From Acidobacteriota bacterium (GTDB lineage Bacteria; Actinomycetota; Acidimicrobiia; Acidimicrobiales; Palsa-688), in NCBI GenBank assembly GCA_028876385.1, contig JAGWSF010000098.1, forward strand, positions 1 through 64,000: DNA of 64,000 bases, written 5' to 3'. A program made the position numbers and the translations under genes. Positions 25,585 to 37,458 of the stretch are shown here, in pieces. Within the stretch, counting starts at the first letter, position 1. Every line of letters starts with the position of its first letter. A model generated the notes under the pieces. That model was not told the DNA's origin. It worked only from the letters and a program-made list of their open reading frames with translations, and did not search any database.

Positions 25585-27764
25585 GCGAGCCAGAGCACCC
25601 CGAGGGGCGGCAGGGTCAGCGACACCGACCAGGGCCGGCCGTGGTGGGCGGTCGGCTCGGCCTCCACGCCGCCCAGGTTGCCTACGCCGCTCCCTCCGAA
25701 CTCGCCGGCGTCGGAGTTGAGCAGCTCCCGCCAGTAGCCCCCACAGGGCACCCCCACGCGGTGGTCGTGACGGGCCACCGGCGTCAGGTTGGCCACGCAG
25801 AGCACGCACTCGTCTTCCGAGCCCGAGCCTGAGCCGGCCCGGCGCAGGAACGACAGCACGCTCTGGTCGCTGTCGTCGGCGTCCACCCACTCGAAGCCCT
25901 CAGGGGTGTCATCGGCCCGCCATAGCGCCGGTGTGGACTGGTAAACGCGGTTGAGGGCTCGAAGCAGATCGCGCACGCCGCGGTGGGCGTCCCAGTGCTC
26001 GAGAATCCACCAGTCGAGCTCCTGCTCGTGGTTCCACTCCCGCTCGGGGGCCAGCTCGGACCCCATGAACAGCAGTTGCTTGCCCGGGTGGGCCCACATC
26101 CACGAGTACAGGGCCCGCAGATTGGCCAGCTGCTGCCAGCGGTCGCCGGGCATCTTGTTGAGCAGTGAGCCCTTGCCGTGCACCACCTCGTCGTGGGACA
26201 GGGGGAGCACGAAGTTCTCCGACCAGGCGTAGATCAGCCCGAAGGTCAGCTCGCTGTGGTGGTAGCGCCGGTGGACGGGGTCGTGGCTGAAGTAGTCGAG
26301 GGTGTCGTGCATCCACCCCATGTTCCACTTGAAGGCGAATCCGAGGCCGCCCAGGTAGGTCGGGCGCGACACCCCCGGCCACGCCGTGGACTCTTCGGCC
26401 ATGACGGTCGCACCCGGGTAAAGGCCGAAGACCGCCTCGTTGACCTCCTTGAGGAACTCGACGGCCTCCAGGTTCTCCCGGCCACCGAAGCGGTTGGGCA
26501 GCCACTGCCCCGGTTGGCGGGAGTAGTCGAGGTAGAGCATCGACGCCACCGCGTCGACCCGCAGGCCGTCCACGTGGAACTGCTCGATCCAGTAGAGGGC
26601 GTTGGCGAGGAGGAAGTTCCGTACCTCGTTGCGCCCGAAGTTGAAGATGAGGGTGCCCCAGTCCTGGTGCTCGCCCTGACGGGGATCGCGATGCTCGTAC
26701 AGGGCGGTCCCGTCGAAACGGGCCAGGGCGAAGTCGTCCTTCGGGAAATGGGCCGGCACCCAGTCCACGAGGACCCCTATCCCGGCGCCGTGCAGGGCGT
26801 CGACGAGCACCCGGAAGTCGTCGGGGCTCCCGAACCGAGACGTCGGAGCGTAGTAGCCCGAAACCTGGTAACCCCACGAGCCGCTGAAGGGGTGCTCGGC
26901 CATGGGCATGAACTCGACATGGGTGAATCCGAGATCGGCGAGATACCCCGGCAGCACCTCGGCCATTTCCCGGTAGGACAGGGGACGTCGGTTGCCGTCC
27001 CCGTCGGTGGTCCACCGCCACGAACCGGCGTGCATCTCGTATATCGACAGCGGCGAGTGCAGAAGGTCGGCCTCGGCGCGCCGCGAGAGCCAGTCCCCGT
27101 CCTGCCAGCAGTGGGCCGACTCGCCCACCACCACGCTGGCCGTGGCCGGGGGCTCCTCCATGCTGAAGGCCATCGGATCGGTCTTCAGGATCAGGCGCTC
27201 GTCGGCGGTCACCAGCTCGAACTTGTAGCGGGCCCCGGCCTCCACCCCGGGCACGAACAGCTCCCATACACCCGAACCGCCGAGGGACCGCATGGGATGG
27301 ACCCGACCGTCCCAGAAGTTCCAGTCCCCGACCACCCGAACGGCCTTGGCGTTGGGAGCCCACACCGCGAAGGCCACCCCGGGGAGCCCGTCGTGGACCC
27401 GGCAATGGGCTCCGAGCACCTCCCAGAGTCGATGGTGGCGACCTTCTCCGAACAGGTGCAGATCGAACTCACCTATGGTCGGCCAGGCGGCGTAGGGATC
27501 AGCGAAGCGGAACGTCGTCGCCTCCCCGCCCCTCGCGTAAACCGCCTCCAACTGGTAGCCGCCGTCCCCGTCGAGGCGCCCCTCGAACAAACCGGCGGGA
27601 TGCACCAACTTCATGTCCACGGGGTCGCCACCGTCGGACGGGACTATCCGCACCTCCGCGGCACCGGGCCGGAACGAGCGGACCACCCCGTCGTGCCGGC
27701 CGAGGATGCGGTGCGGGTCGCCGTGGCGACCGGCCACGACCAGTTCCAGCTCCGGATCAACCAT
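25566..27764 (-). CDS. glgB: 1,4-alpha-glucan branching enzyme
   Basis: GH13 enzyme of 732 aa that cuts alpha-1,4 chains and rejoins them as alpha-1,6 branches. An N-terminal CBM48 pair of domains (about 1-230) is followed by the catalytic barrel: GVLVDWVPAHFPKDD, DGLRVDAVASMLYLDY (nucleophile Asp), VMAEESTAWPGVS (acid Glu), VLPLSHDEVVHGKGSL. The C-terminal beta domain ends in LPPLGVLWLAPS. ATG 27764 has a strong AAGGAGG five nt upstream and overlaps the pep2 end by 8 nt; a GTG at 27770 would swallow that site. Last gene of the glgE-treS-pep2-glgB operon. Confidence 0.95.
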   Translation of the reverse strand: MVDPELELVVAGRHGDPHRILGRHDGVVRSFRPGAAEVRIVPSDGGDPVDMKLVHPAGLFEGRLDGDGGYQLEAVYARGGEATTFRFADPYAAWPTIGEFDLHLFGEGRHHRLWEVLGAHCRVHDGLPGVAFAVWAPNAKAVRVVGDWNFWDGRVHPMRSLGGSGVWELFVPGVEAGARYKFELVTADERLILKTDPMAFSMEEPPATASVVVGESAHCWQDGDWLSRRAEADLLHSPLSIYEMHAGSWRWTTDGDGNRRPLSYREMAEVLPGYLADLGFTHVEFMPMAEHPFSGSWGYQVSGYYAPTSRFGSPDDFRVLVDALHGAGIGVLVDWVPAHFPKDDFALARFDGTALYEHRDPRQGEHQDWGTLIFNFGRNEVRNFLLANALYWIEQFHVDGLRVDAVASMLYLDYSRQPGQWLPNRFGGRENLEAVEFLKEVNEAVFGLYPGATVMAEESTAWPGVSRPTYLGGLGFAFKWNMGWMHDTLDYFSHDPVHRRYHHSELTFGLIYAWSENFVLPLSHDEVVHGKGSLLNKMPGDRWQQLANLRALYSWMWAHPGKQLLFMGSELAPEREWNHEQELDWWILEHWDAHRGVRDLLRALNRVYQSTPALWRADDTPEGFEWVDADDSDQSVLSFLRRAGSGSGSEDECVLCVANLTPVARHDHRVGVPCGGYWRELLNSDAGEFGGSGVGNLGGVEAEPTAHHGRPWSVSLTLPPLGVLWLAPSPPS

Positions 27765-29109
27765 CTCCACCTCCTTCGACCAACCTTTCGAGCGCGTCGA
27801 GCGGTATAGCTACCCATTCCGGGCGGTGAAGTAGCTCGTAGTCGAGCTCGTAGAGGCATTTGTCCAGCTCGTAGGCCGTCATCACGGCGGCGGCCACTTC
27901 GGCGTCGGGGAGCAGCTGCGACACCTCCGGGTGGCGCCGGTAACCCTCGAGGAACGCCTGGCGGTTGTGCGACTCCCACATGCGCGCCGCGGGGACCATC
28001 TCGGCCCAGTCGGCCACCGCCCGCTCGACCAGCGCGTGTCGGGAGGCGTAGTGCAGCGAGCGGAGCATCCCGGTCACGTCCTTGAAGACCGACGCCGGCC
28101 GGGTCCGCTCCTCGACGGGCCGGCCCGGCTCGCCCTCGAAGTCGAGCACGTACCATCCCATATCGGTCCGCATCACCTGACCGAGGTGATAGTCGCCGTG
28201 GACCCGGATGCCGGGGCCCGGGTCGCTCACCTCCTCCAGGCGGCGCAACAAGGTCCGGGCCGCCCCGAGCAGGTCCCGGCCGAGGTGGCGGCCGGCCGCT
28301 TCCAGCCGCCCGGCCAGACCGGCCACCAACGCCGCCCAGGAGTCGGCCATGGCATCGGGGGTCGCGATACCGAAGGCCTTCTGCAGCCCGAGATGCATAT
28401 CGGCGGTGACCTTGCCGAGACGGCCCGCCTCGCCGCCGAAGTCGCCACCGGCCTCGGCCGGCGTGGCCACCTCCGGGCTGTTGTAGAAGTCCCTGAGCGA
28501 GGTGAGGGCGAGGGCCCAACCCTCGCTGCCGCCCGACAGGAACTCCTGCCCGAAAGCCAAGTCGTAGGTGCCGTCCCGCCAACGCACCAGCGGCGCCGCG
28601 ACGTTGGCGAACCCGACGTCCGCCAGGGCCGAGGTCACCTCCACGTCGGGGTTGGGCCCGGGGCGCAGGTGCCGGAACAGCTTGAGGATCAGCCGGTCGT
28701 CGTAGACGATCGACGTGTTGGACTGCTCCGCGGTCATCGGGCGGGACCGGGAGGCCGACTCCCTTCCCCCGCTGGCCGCCTCCAGCAACTTCCTGGCCAG
28801 CTCGGAGTCCCACGTGGCGTCGTAGGCGAACACCCCCTCGGCCGACCCCACCACGCTGCTGTCGTGGCCGTTCAGGAAGTCGGCGGGCTCCCCGTCGGGC
28901 CGGAGGCCGAGCACCACCTGGTAGGTCTCGCCGGCGACGTCGAGGATCAGCTGCCACATCTGGTGATCGGCGCCGGCGGACCAGAGGAGCCGCTCCGCCG
29001 TGACTTCCACCTCCGCCGCCGGAGGTGGCTCCGAACCGGCGTACCAACGCTGGGCGGCCAGGTACTCGGGCAGACGCTCGACGAGCTCGGAAGGGAAGTG
29101 TTCGGGCAC
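27757..29109 (-). CDS. pep2: maltokinase
   Basis: ATP-dependent kinase converting maltose to maltose-1-phosphate, the substrate of GlgE. 450 aa, aminoglycoside-phosphotransferase-like fold. The N-terminal cap starts FPSELVERLPEYLAAQRWYAG; catalytic-lobe motifs are HGDYHLGQVMRTDMGWYVLDFEGEPGRPVEERT (catalytic Asp in HGDYH, metal Asp in LDFEG). In many bacteria this domain is fused to TreS; here it is a separate gene starting 2 nt after treS, at GTG 29109 with GGAGG upstream. The identification rests on these motifs and the operon. Confidence 0.93.
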   Translation of the reverse strand: MPEHFPSELVERLPEYLAAQRWYAGSEPPPAAEVEVTAERLLWSAGADHQMWQLILDVAGETYQVVLGLRPDGEPADFLNGHDSSVVGSAEGVFAYDATWDSELARKLLEAASGGRESASRSRPMTAEQSNTSIVYDDRLILKLFRHLRPGPNPDVEVTSALADVGFANVAAPLVRWRDGTYDLAFGQEFLSGGSEGWALALTSLRDFYNSPEVATPAEAGGDFGGEAGRLGKVTADMHLGLQKAFGIATPDAMADSWAALVAGLAGRLEAAGRHLGRDLLGAARTLLRRLEEVSDPGPGIRVHGDYHLGQVMRTDMGWYVLDFEGEPGRPVEERTRPASVFKDVTGMLRSLHYASRHALVERAVADWAEMVPAARMWESHNRQAFLEGYRRHPEVSQLLPDAEVAAAVMTAYELDKCLYELDYELLHRPEWVAIPLDALERLVEGGGDG

Positions 29110-29111
29110 AG

Positions 29112-30799
<1,688 letters not shown>

Positions 30800-30803
<4 letters not shown>

Positions 30804-32551
30804 TGGCGTTCCGAGCCGAGGTTCAAGGACAATATGTGGGCCACCCGCTGGGTCGGTTCGAGGCGGACGTAGGCGTCGCCACCGGCCCAGGTGTAGGTCT
30901 CCCCCGCCAACTCGTCGTAGACCAGATAGGAACCCGCGGTCGGGAGACGCAGCGCCGTCAGATCGAGATGGATGATGGCCTCCTGGGCACCGTAGGGATC
31001 GAGGTTCACCACGACGAGAACCCGGTCGGAGCCGTCGTCGCTGGTCTTGGCGTAGGCGATGATCTGCGGGTTGGTCGTGGGGAAGAAGCGGATCGACCGC
31101 AGTCGCCGGAGGGCCGGATGGTAGCGGCGGATGCGATTGACGGCGGTGATGAGCGGTATCAGCGATCCGGGCTGGTCGAAATCCCGGAGCCGTATCTGGT
31201 ACTTCTCCGAATCGAGGTACTCCTCGTTGGTCTCCGACGCCGGCTGGTTCTCGTACAGCTCGTATCCCGAGTAGAGACCGTAAGAAGGTGACAGCGTTGC
31301 TGCCAGCACAAGGCGCAGGGCGAAGGCGCTGGGCGGCCCGTTGCGCAGCGGCCCGGAGAGGATGTCAGGGGTGTTGGGCCAGAAGTTGGGACGCATGTAG
31401 TCGGTCTTCGGACTGTGGGCCAGCTCCTCCATGTAGGCCCAGATGCCCTCCTCACCGTGCTGTTCGGTCCGCCACGTGAAGTAGGTGTAGCTCTGCGAGA
31501 AACCGGCCTCGGCCAGGCGGGCCATCACGTGGGGCCGGGTGAAGGCTTCTGCCAGGAACAGCACGTCGGGATGCTCCGCTTGCACCTCCGAGATGACCCA
31601 CTCCCAGAAGGCCACGGGCTTGGTGTGGGGGTTGTCCACCCGGAATATGCGCACGCCGAAGGAGATCCAGTGGTCGAGTATTGCCTTGCACGCCGACCAC
31701 ATCGCCTGGCGGTCGCGTTCCCTGTCGGGCCAGAAGTTGAGCGGATAGATGTCCTGGTAGATCTTGGGCGGGTTCTCGGCGCAGGCGATGGTCCCGTCGG
31801 GCCGGTGGTGGAACCACTCGGGATGCTCGGCCACCCAGGGGTGATCGGGCGAGCACTGCAGCGCGTAATCGAGGGCCAGCTCCATCCCGTTGGCTCGCAG
31901 CTCGGCGATCAGATGCACCAGATCGTCCTCGGTCCCCAGCTCAGGGTGGATGGCGGTGTGGCCGCCTTCCGGCGACCCGATGGCCCAGGGACTGCCCGGG
32001 TCGCCGGGGCCGGCCTCGAGGGAGTTGTTGGGACCCTTGCGGAAGGTGCGACCGATGGGGTGGATCGGCGGCACGTACAGCACGTCGAAGCCCATCGCCG
32101 CCAGTACCGGGACCCGCTCGGCGGTGCCCCTGAAGCCGCCGAGGGACCGGGGGAACAGCTCGTACCACGCGCCGACCAGGGCCCGTTCGCGGTCCACCCA
32201 CAGTCGCACCGGATCGGAGGTGGTCAGGTCGACGGCGTCGTCGAAACCGTGCAGCTCGCCTGCCATCCCGAAGCGCACGGTGTGGCCCTGGACCTCCAGG
32301 CGGTGCGGGCCCACATCCGACGCCACGACGGTGGCCGACCACTCGTCGTTGCCCAGTGGCTCGAGCGGGGCCACGGCCACGGGGTCGGTTCGGCCCTCGG
32401 CGTAGAGCAGGACCCGACCGGCGATGGGATCGTGGCCGTCACGGAACATGACCGCGGTGACCCGCACCAGCTCCCCCACGACCACCTTGGCCGAGCGGCT
32501 CGGATGGGGTGCACGAGGCCTGATGTCCTCGATCACCAGGCGTCCGGTCAC
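30800..32551 (-). CDS. glgE: maltose-1-phosphate maltosyltransferase, short form without S domain
   Basis: GH13_3 enzyme that extends alpha-1,4-glucans using maltose-1-phosphate. 583 aa from GTG 32551. An N-terminal beta domain (about 1-95: [27 protein letters not shown]) leads straight into the catalytic barrel ([38 protein letters not shown] with nucleophile Asp306, FLAEAFTRP with acid Glu335, [17 protein letters not shown]). Mycobacterial and Streptomyces GlgE are about 660-700 aa and carry an inserted helical S domain between these parts; here only about 30 residues join them. TAGCCT lies 7 nt before the GTG. First gene of the operon. Confidence 0.94.
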
Positions 32552-32558
32552 GGCCTTC

Positions 32559-32564
32559 AGGCTA
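32559..32564 (-). promoter_or_regulatory. -10 element, glgE operon
   Basis: TAGCCT on the minus strand, 7 nt before GTG 32551. The divergent gap to glgP is 68 bp. Confidence 0.5.
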
Positions 32565-32606
32565 CCCGCGCCGGCTCCGGCGGAATCGGCCACTCCGGGG
32601 GCGCAG

Positions 32607-32612
32607 TAGCTT
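32607..32612 (+). promoter_or_regulatory. -10 element, glgP
   Basis: TAGCTT, 7 nt before ATG 32620. The intervening tgaaagg could also act as a weak ribosome binding site. Confidence 0.5.
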
Positions 32613-32619
32613 TGAAAGG

Positions 32620-35160
32620 ATGAGAGCGCTACGCAGCTTCACGGTCAGGGCCCGCCTCCCCGAGCCCCTGGTGCCGCTTCAGGACCTGGCCTTCAACCTG
32701 CGCTGGTCCTGGGACACCCGGACGCGCGATCTCTTCCGATGGGTCGACCCGCAGATATGGGAGAGCACCTTCCACGACCCGGTGCGCCTGCTCGGTCTCG
32801 TCGACCGTCAGCGCCTCGACCAACTGGCCGCCGACCCAGGATTCATGGGTTTCCTCACCGAGATGCACGATGAGTTGCGGCGCTACACCGGGCGCCCCCG
32901 ATGGTTCCAGACCAGCGGCGACAGCTCGCTGCGGGCGGTCGCCTACTTCTCCCCCGAGTTCGGGATCGCCGAAGCCCTACCCCAGTACTCCGGAGGTCTA
33001 GGGGTCCTGGCCGGGGACCACCTCAAGGCGTCGAGCAGCCTGGGCGTGCCTCTGATCGGTGTGGGCCTCATGTACCGAATGGGGTACTTCCGCCAGCACC
33101 TCGACTCGGAGGGATGGCAGGAGGAGCGCTACCCGGTCCTCGATCCCCACTCGATGGCGTTGGAACTGGTGAGCGACGTGCGGGTCGCCGTTGACCTGGC
33201 CGGGGCCCGCCTGGAAGCGCAGGTGTGGCTGGCTCAGGTCGGGCGGGTGAAGCTGTACCTGCTCGACGCCGACGTCGAGCCCAACGCCCCGGAGGAGCGG
33301 GCCGTGACCGACCGCCTCTACGGGGGCGGTCCGGAGCACCGCCTGCGCCAGGAGATTCTGCTCGGCATCGGCGGGGTACGGGCCCTCGACGCCGTGGGTG
33401 CCGCCACCCAGGTGTTCCACACCAACGAGGGCCACGCCGGCTTCCTCGGCCTCGAGCGCATCCGCCGCCTGATCGTCGGGGAGGGCCTCAGCTGGGACGA
33501 GGCGGTGGAGGCCACCCGGTCCGGCACCGTGTTCACCACCCACACTCCGGTACCGGCGGGGATCGACCGCTTCCCCCGCGACATGATGGAGCGCTACTTC
33601 TCCGACTGGGCCATGGAATGTGGCATTTCCATCGACACGCTCATGGCTCTCGGCCACTTCCCGGGAGAGTCCCCCTCCGACCCGTTCAACATGGCGGTGA
33701 TGGGCCTGCGCCTGGCCGGCCGGTCCAACGGAGTGGCCGCCCTGCACGGGCGCACCAGCCGGGAGATGTTCCAGGGACTGTGGCCCCGTGTTCCGGTCGA
33801 GGAGGTGCCCATCCAGTCGGTCACCAACGGCGTCCACGGGCGAACCTGGGTGTCCTCGCAGATGGACGACCTTCTCTCCAAGTACGTGTCGCCCGCCTGG
33901 GACGACGCCGGGCCGGAGGAGTGGGCCGGGATCTGCGCCGCCCGCGACGACGAGTTGTGGCGGGTGCGCGAGCAGGGCCGCGCCGCTTTGGTCGACTTCG
34001 TGCGGGAGCGCCTGCGCAGCGGCTTGACCGAGCGGGGCGTCTCCAGCACCGACGCCACCTGGGTCGACGAGGTCCTGGACCCCCGGTACCTGATCGTGGG
34101 CTTCTCGAGGCGCTTCGCCACCTACAAGCGGGCCACCCTCCTCTTCTCTCAGGCCGACCGCCTGCGCGCCCTGCTCCTCGACCCCCAGAACCCCATTCAG
34201 TTGGTCTTCGCCGGCAAGGCCCACCCGGCCGACGAGCTGGGCAAGGAGATGATCGCCCAGATCGTCCGCTTCTCGAGGGACCCGGCGCTGCGCCACCGCA
34301 TCACCTTCATCGAGAACTACGACATCTCGGTGGCCCGCATGATGTACCAGGGGTGCGACGTCTGGCTGAACACCCCCCGCCGCCCGATGGAGGCCAGCGG
34401 CACCAGCGGCGAGAAGGCCGCCCTCAACGGCGCTCTTAACCTGTCGATACTCGACGGCTGGTGGGACGAGATGTTCGACGGGACCAACGGGTGGGCCATC
34501 TCCTCGGCCGAGCGCGTCACCGACCTGACCCACCGCGACGAGGTGGAGGCCAACAGCCTCTTCGAGATCCTCGAGCGGCAGATCGTCCCCTTGTACTACG
34601 AACGGCGGGGAGGGCGCTACCCCCGCGATTGGGTGGCCCGGGTCAAGTCCTCGGTGGCCTCGCTCGGTCCCAAGGTGATGGCCTCCCGGATGGTCAAGGA
34701 TTACGTGCACGATCTCTATGAGCCCACCGCCTTCCAGACCGACGCCCTGTCCGCCGACGGCTACCGCCGGGCCCGCCAGCTGGCCGCCTGGAAGCAACGG
34801 GTGAGCGGGGCGTGGCCCGACGTCAAGGTCCTCGACGTGGAGCAGGACGACGGCGGCGGCCTCATGGACCTCGGGGGACGGCGCTCGGTGGCGGTGTCGG
34901 TCGATCTCGGCTCCCTCAGCCCCGACGACGTGGCCGTGGAGCTCCTCCACGGCCCGGTGGTGAGCAACGAGGAGATGTCCTCCACCGAGGTGGTCCGTCT
35001 GGCCCTGAGCCCCGAGGCCAACCCCGAGTCGGGCCCGTTCCGCTACGTGGGGTCCTTTCCCTGCGACCGCTCCGGTCGGCACGGCTACACGGTCCGCATC
35101 GTGCCCTCCCATCCCGATCTGGTCGAAGCGGTCGAGATGGGCTGCATCGCCTGGGCCTGA
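32620..35160 (+). CDS. glgP: alpha-glucan (glycogen/maltodextrin) phosphorylase
   Basis: PLP-dependent GT35 phosphorylase of 846 aa that releases glucose-1-phosphate from alpha-1,4-glucan ends. The N-terminal DUF3417 segment (LAFNLRWSWDTRTRDLFRWVDP) marks the actinobacterial GlgP type. Catalytic parts include YFSPEFGIAEALPQYSGGLGVLAGDHLKASS, FHTNEGHAGFLGLERI and the PLP lysine in EASGTSGEKAALNGALNLS. It is transcribed away from the GlgE operon across a 68-bp promoter region, pairing breakdown with synthesis. Confidence 0.95.
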   Translation: MRALRSFTVRARLPEPLVPLQDLAFNLRWSWDTRTRDLFRWVDPQIWESTFHDPVRLLGLVDRQRLDQLAADPGFMGFLTEMHDELRRYTGRPRWFQTSGDSSLRAVAYFSPEFGIAEALPQYSGGLGVLAGDHLKASSSLGVPLIGVGLMYRMGYFRQHLDSEGWQEERYPVLDPHSMALELVSDVRVAVDLAGARLEAQVWLAQVGRVKLYLLDADVEPNAPEERAVTDRLYGGGPEHRLRQEILLGIGGVRALDAVGAATQVFHTNEGHAGFLGLERIRRLIVGEGLSWDEAVEATRSGTVFTTHTPVPAGIDRFPRDMMERYFSDWAMECGISIDTLMALGHFPGESPSDPFNMAVMGLRLAGRSNGVAALHGRTSREMFQGLWPRVPVEEVPIQSVTNGVHGRTWVSSQMDDLLSKYVSPAWDDAGPEEWAGICAARDDELWRVREQGRAALVDFVRERLRSGLTERGVSSTDATWVDEVLDPRYLIVGFSRRFATYKRATLLFSQADRLRALLLDPQNPIQLVFAGKAHPADELGKEMIAQIVRFSRDPALRHRITFIENYDISVARMMYQGCDVWLNTPRRPMEASGTSGEKAALNGALNLSILDGWWDEMFDGTNGWAISSAERVTDLTHRDEVEANSLFEILERQIVPLYYERRGGRYPRDWVARVKSSVASLGPKVMASRMVKDYVHDLYEPTAFQTDALSADGYRRARQLAAWKQRVSGAWPDVKVLDVEQDDGGGLMDLGGRRSVAVSVDLGSLSPDDVAVELLHGPVVSNEEMSSTEVVRLALSPEANPESGPFRYVGSFPCDRSGRHGYTVRIVPSHPDLVEAVEMGCIAWA

Positions 35161-35190
35161 CGGCGGTCCCCGCCGGCGCCGCCGACTCGC

Positions 35191-36144
35191 TCAGGACCCG
35201 GCGAGAAGCTCGTCGGCCACCTGGTAGGGGTCCTTCCTCCGCTCGATCAGTTCCCGGGTGACGGCGTCCCAAGCGGATCCCCCCCGGACCGCCTGGAGCT
35301 GCTCCTCGATGGAAGCGACCAGGATGCGCCCCAACTCGTCTAGCAGCCGCCGCTCCCGTCGCTCCTGCATCTCCCCGCTGGTCTCGAGATGGCTCCTGTG
35401 GTCGGCCACCGCCGCCCACAGAGCCGGGACGCCCTCGCCGGTGGCGGCCACGCAGGCCACCACCGGGGGCCGCCACGCGCCCATGTGCATGTTCATGTCC
35501 AACATGTTCTCCAGGTCTCGCCGGGTCTCCTCGGCACCGGGGCGGTCGGACTTGTTGACGGCGAACACGTCGGCGATCTCGAGCAGCCCGGCCTTGGCCG
35601 CCTGCACCGCGTCCCCCCAGCCGGGGTTGACCACCACCACCGTGGTGTCGGCCGCTCCGGCCACCTCCACCTCGACCTGCCCCACTCCCACGGTCTCCAC
35701 CAGCACCACCGGGTAGCCGCAGGCGGCCAGCACCCGGATGGCTTCGGGAGCGGCCAGGGCCAGACCCCCCAGGTGGCCTCTCGTGGCCATGGACCGCACG
35801 AACACCATGGGGTCCAGGGCGTGGCCCTGCATGCGGATACGGTCGCCGAGGATGGCCCCTCCCGAGAAGGGCGACGACGGGTCGATGGCCAGCACCCCCA
35901 CCGCCACGTCGAGGACGGCCCGGACCTCGCTGATCAACCGGTCGGTGAGAGTGGACTTCCCGGCCCCGGGAGCTCCGGTTATGCCGACGACGTGGTCGCC
36001 CTGGCCGTCGGGGAAGGTGAGCCGCCCGACCTGGCGGGCGGCCGGGCCGCCCCGTTCCACGAGGGACAGGAGGCGGCCGAGCGCGGCCCGCTCCCCTCGC
36101 CGGGCGGCTTCGTAGAGGACTGCGGGTTCTCGGGCCGGGGGCAT
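35191..36144 (-). CDS. meaB: MeaB/ArgK-family GTPase, methylmalonyl-CoA mutase chaperone
   Basis: SIMIBI-class GTPase of 317 aa that protects and reloads adenosylcobalamin on methylmalonyl-CoA mutase. P-loop GITGAPGAGKSTLTDRLI, switch region LAIDPSSPFSGGAILGDRIRM, LVETVGVGQVEVEVAGAADTTVVVVNPGWGD and base-recognition NKSD are all present, with the C-terminal dimerisation helices. No mutase gene is in the window. I chose ATG 36144 (MPPAREPAVLYEAARRGE), consistent with family length. Start codons of this gene and the divergent peptidase gene are 41 bp apart. Confidence 0.9.
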   Translation of the reverse strand: MPPAREPAVLYEAARRGERAALGRLLSLVERGGPAARQVGRLTFPDGQGDHVVGITGAPGAGKSTLTDRLISEVRAVLDVAVGVLAIDPSSPFSGGAILGDRIRMQGHALDPMVFVRSMATRGHLGGLALAAPEAIRVLAACGYPVVLVETVGVGQVEVEVAGAADTTVVVVNPGWGDAVQAAKAGLLEIADVFAVNKSDRPGAEETRRDLENMLDMNMHMGAWRPPVVACVAATGEGVPALWAAVADHRSHLETSGEMQERRERRLLDELGRILVASIEEQLQAVRGGSAWDAVTRELIERRKDPYQVADELLAGS

Positions 36145-36173
36145 GGCCGACCAGTATGGCGGCCCACCCGCCG

Positions 36174-36179
36174 TACGCT
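36174..36179 (+). promoter_or_regulatory. -10 element, M20 peptidase gene
   Basis: TACGCT, 6 nt before GTG 36186. Confidence 0.5.
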
Positions 36180-36185
36180 CTAGAC

Positions 36186-37355
36186 GTGGCATCGCTCCTC
36201 GAACACGTCGACGTCGATCGGCTGGTGTCGCTTACCAGCGCGCTGGTAGCCGTGGACACCCGCAACCCTCCCGGCAACGAGGCACCCATCGAGGAGGTGG
36301 TGCGCTCGGCCCTAGACGCCCGAACCTCGCACTGGAGGAGTATCGAGCCGGCTCCCGGGCGGCTGTCGCTGGTGGCCGAACTGGACCACCCCGCCGGCCC
36401 CGACCCGCGCCGGCCGACCCTGATCGTCAATGGCCACCTCGACGTGGTGCCGGTCAACGCCGGCGCGTGGAGCCATGATCCTTTCGACCCGCAGGTGGTG
36501 GACGGGCGCCTCTACGGGCGGGGCACGGCTGACATGAAGGGCGGGATAGCCGCCGCCATCTGCGCCCTCGACGTTCTGGAGCGGGCCGGCCGGGTCCCGG
36601 GCTGCAACCTGGTGTTCCACCTCGTCGCCGACGAGGAGCGCGGCGGCCGGCTGGGGACCCTGGCTCTCCTCGAGGCGGGGATGATCCAGGGGGACGCCTG
36701 CCTGGTCCCCGAGCCCACCGATCTCGAGCTCTGCGTGGCCGAACGGGGCCTGCTCCAGGCCCGGTTGCACATCGCCGGCCGGCCCGGCCACGGCAGCCGA
36801 CCCCGCGAGGGGGTATCGGCCATCGAGCACGCCGCCCGGGTGGTGCTGGCCCTGCACGCCGCCGACTTCGGCGGCGACGAGCACCCGCTGCTCGGGCGGC
36901 CGACGGCCAATGTGGGCACCATCAGCGGGGGCAGCGCGTTCAACACGGTGGCCGAGTCGTGCGTGGTGGGCGTCGACCGCCGGGTCCTGCCCGGAGCGAC
37001 CGCCGAGTCGACACAGGCTGAGATCGAGGCGCTCATCGAGGCTGCCGGCGTGGAGGGTCTGCGCTACCAGTTCGAGCTGGACACCTTCGGGGAGGCCAGC
37101 GAGATGTCCGCCGGTGACCCCTGGGTGAAGCTGGTGGGCGACGCCGTGGCCGCGGCGACGGGGCGACCGCCGGGGGTGATCGGCATGACTTTCACCACCG
37201 ACGCCCGCTTCGTGCGCAACCAGGCGGGGATCCCCGCGGTGGTGTGCGGGCCGGGCCGGATCGATCAGGCCCACGGTGACGACGAGTACGTCGAGGTGTC
37301 CAGCCTGGCCCAGGCCGCCGCCGCCTTCGCCGAGCTGTTCGCGTCCTACGCCTGA
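36186..37355 (+). CDS. M20 family metallopeptidase/deacylase (ArgE/DapE-like)
   Basis: Zinc-dependent amidohydrolase of 389 aa. Metal and catalytic residues: NGHLDVVPVN (His, then Asp), GRGTADMKGGIAAAI (bridging Asp), VADEERGGRLGT (catalytic Glu-Glu), VPEPTD, and the C-terminal His in DQAHGDDEYVEVS. The dimerisation domain begins after RGLLQARLHIAGRPGHGSRPREGVSAIEHA. Candidate substrates are N-acetylornithine, N-succinyl-diaminopimelate or acyl amino acids; the sequence does not decide. GTG 36186 lies 6 nt after TACGCT. Convergent with the hydrolase gene, across a tandem repeat. Confidence 0.85.
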   Translation: MASLLEHVDVDRLVSLTSALVAVDTRNPPGNEAPIEEVVRSALDARTSHWRSIEPAPGRLSLVAELDHPAGPDPRRPTLIVNGHLDVVPVNAGAWSHDPFDPQVVDGRLYGRGTADMKGGIAAAICALDVLERAGRVPGCNLVFHLVADEERGGRLGTLALLEAGMIQGDACLVPEPTDLELCVAERGLLQARLHIAGRPGHGSRPREGVSAIEHAARVVLALHAADFGGDEHPLLGRPTANVGTISGGSAFNTVAESCVVGVDRRVLPGATAESTQAEIEALIEAAGVEGLRYQFELDTFGEASEMSAGDPWVKLVGDAVAAATGRPPGVIGMTFTTDARFVRNQAGIPAVVCGPGRIDQAHGDDEYVEVSSLAQAAAAFAELFASYA

Positions 37356-37382
37356 TCCGAGGGGCGCCCCCAGCCGAGGGCG

Positions 37383-37458
37383 CCCGAGCCGGCCCGCTCA
37401 ACCCGAGCCGGCCCGCTCAACCCGAGCCGGCCCGCTCAACCCGAGCCGGCCCGCTCAA
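37383..37458. repeat. 19-bp tandem repeat, 4 copies
   Basis: The unit cccgagccggcccgctcaa occurs at 37383, 37402, 37421 and 37440. The last copy contains the stop codon of the minus-strand hydrolase gene (37455-37457). Confidence 0.95.
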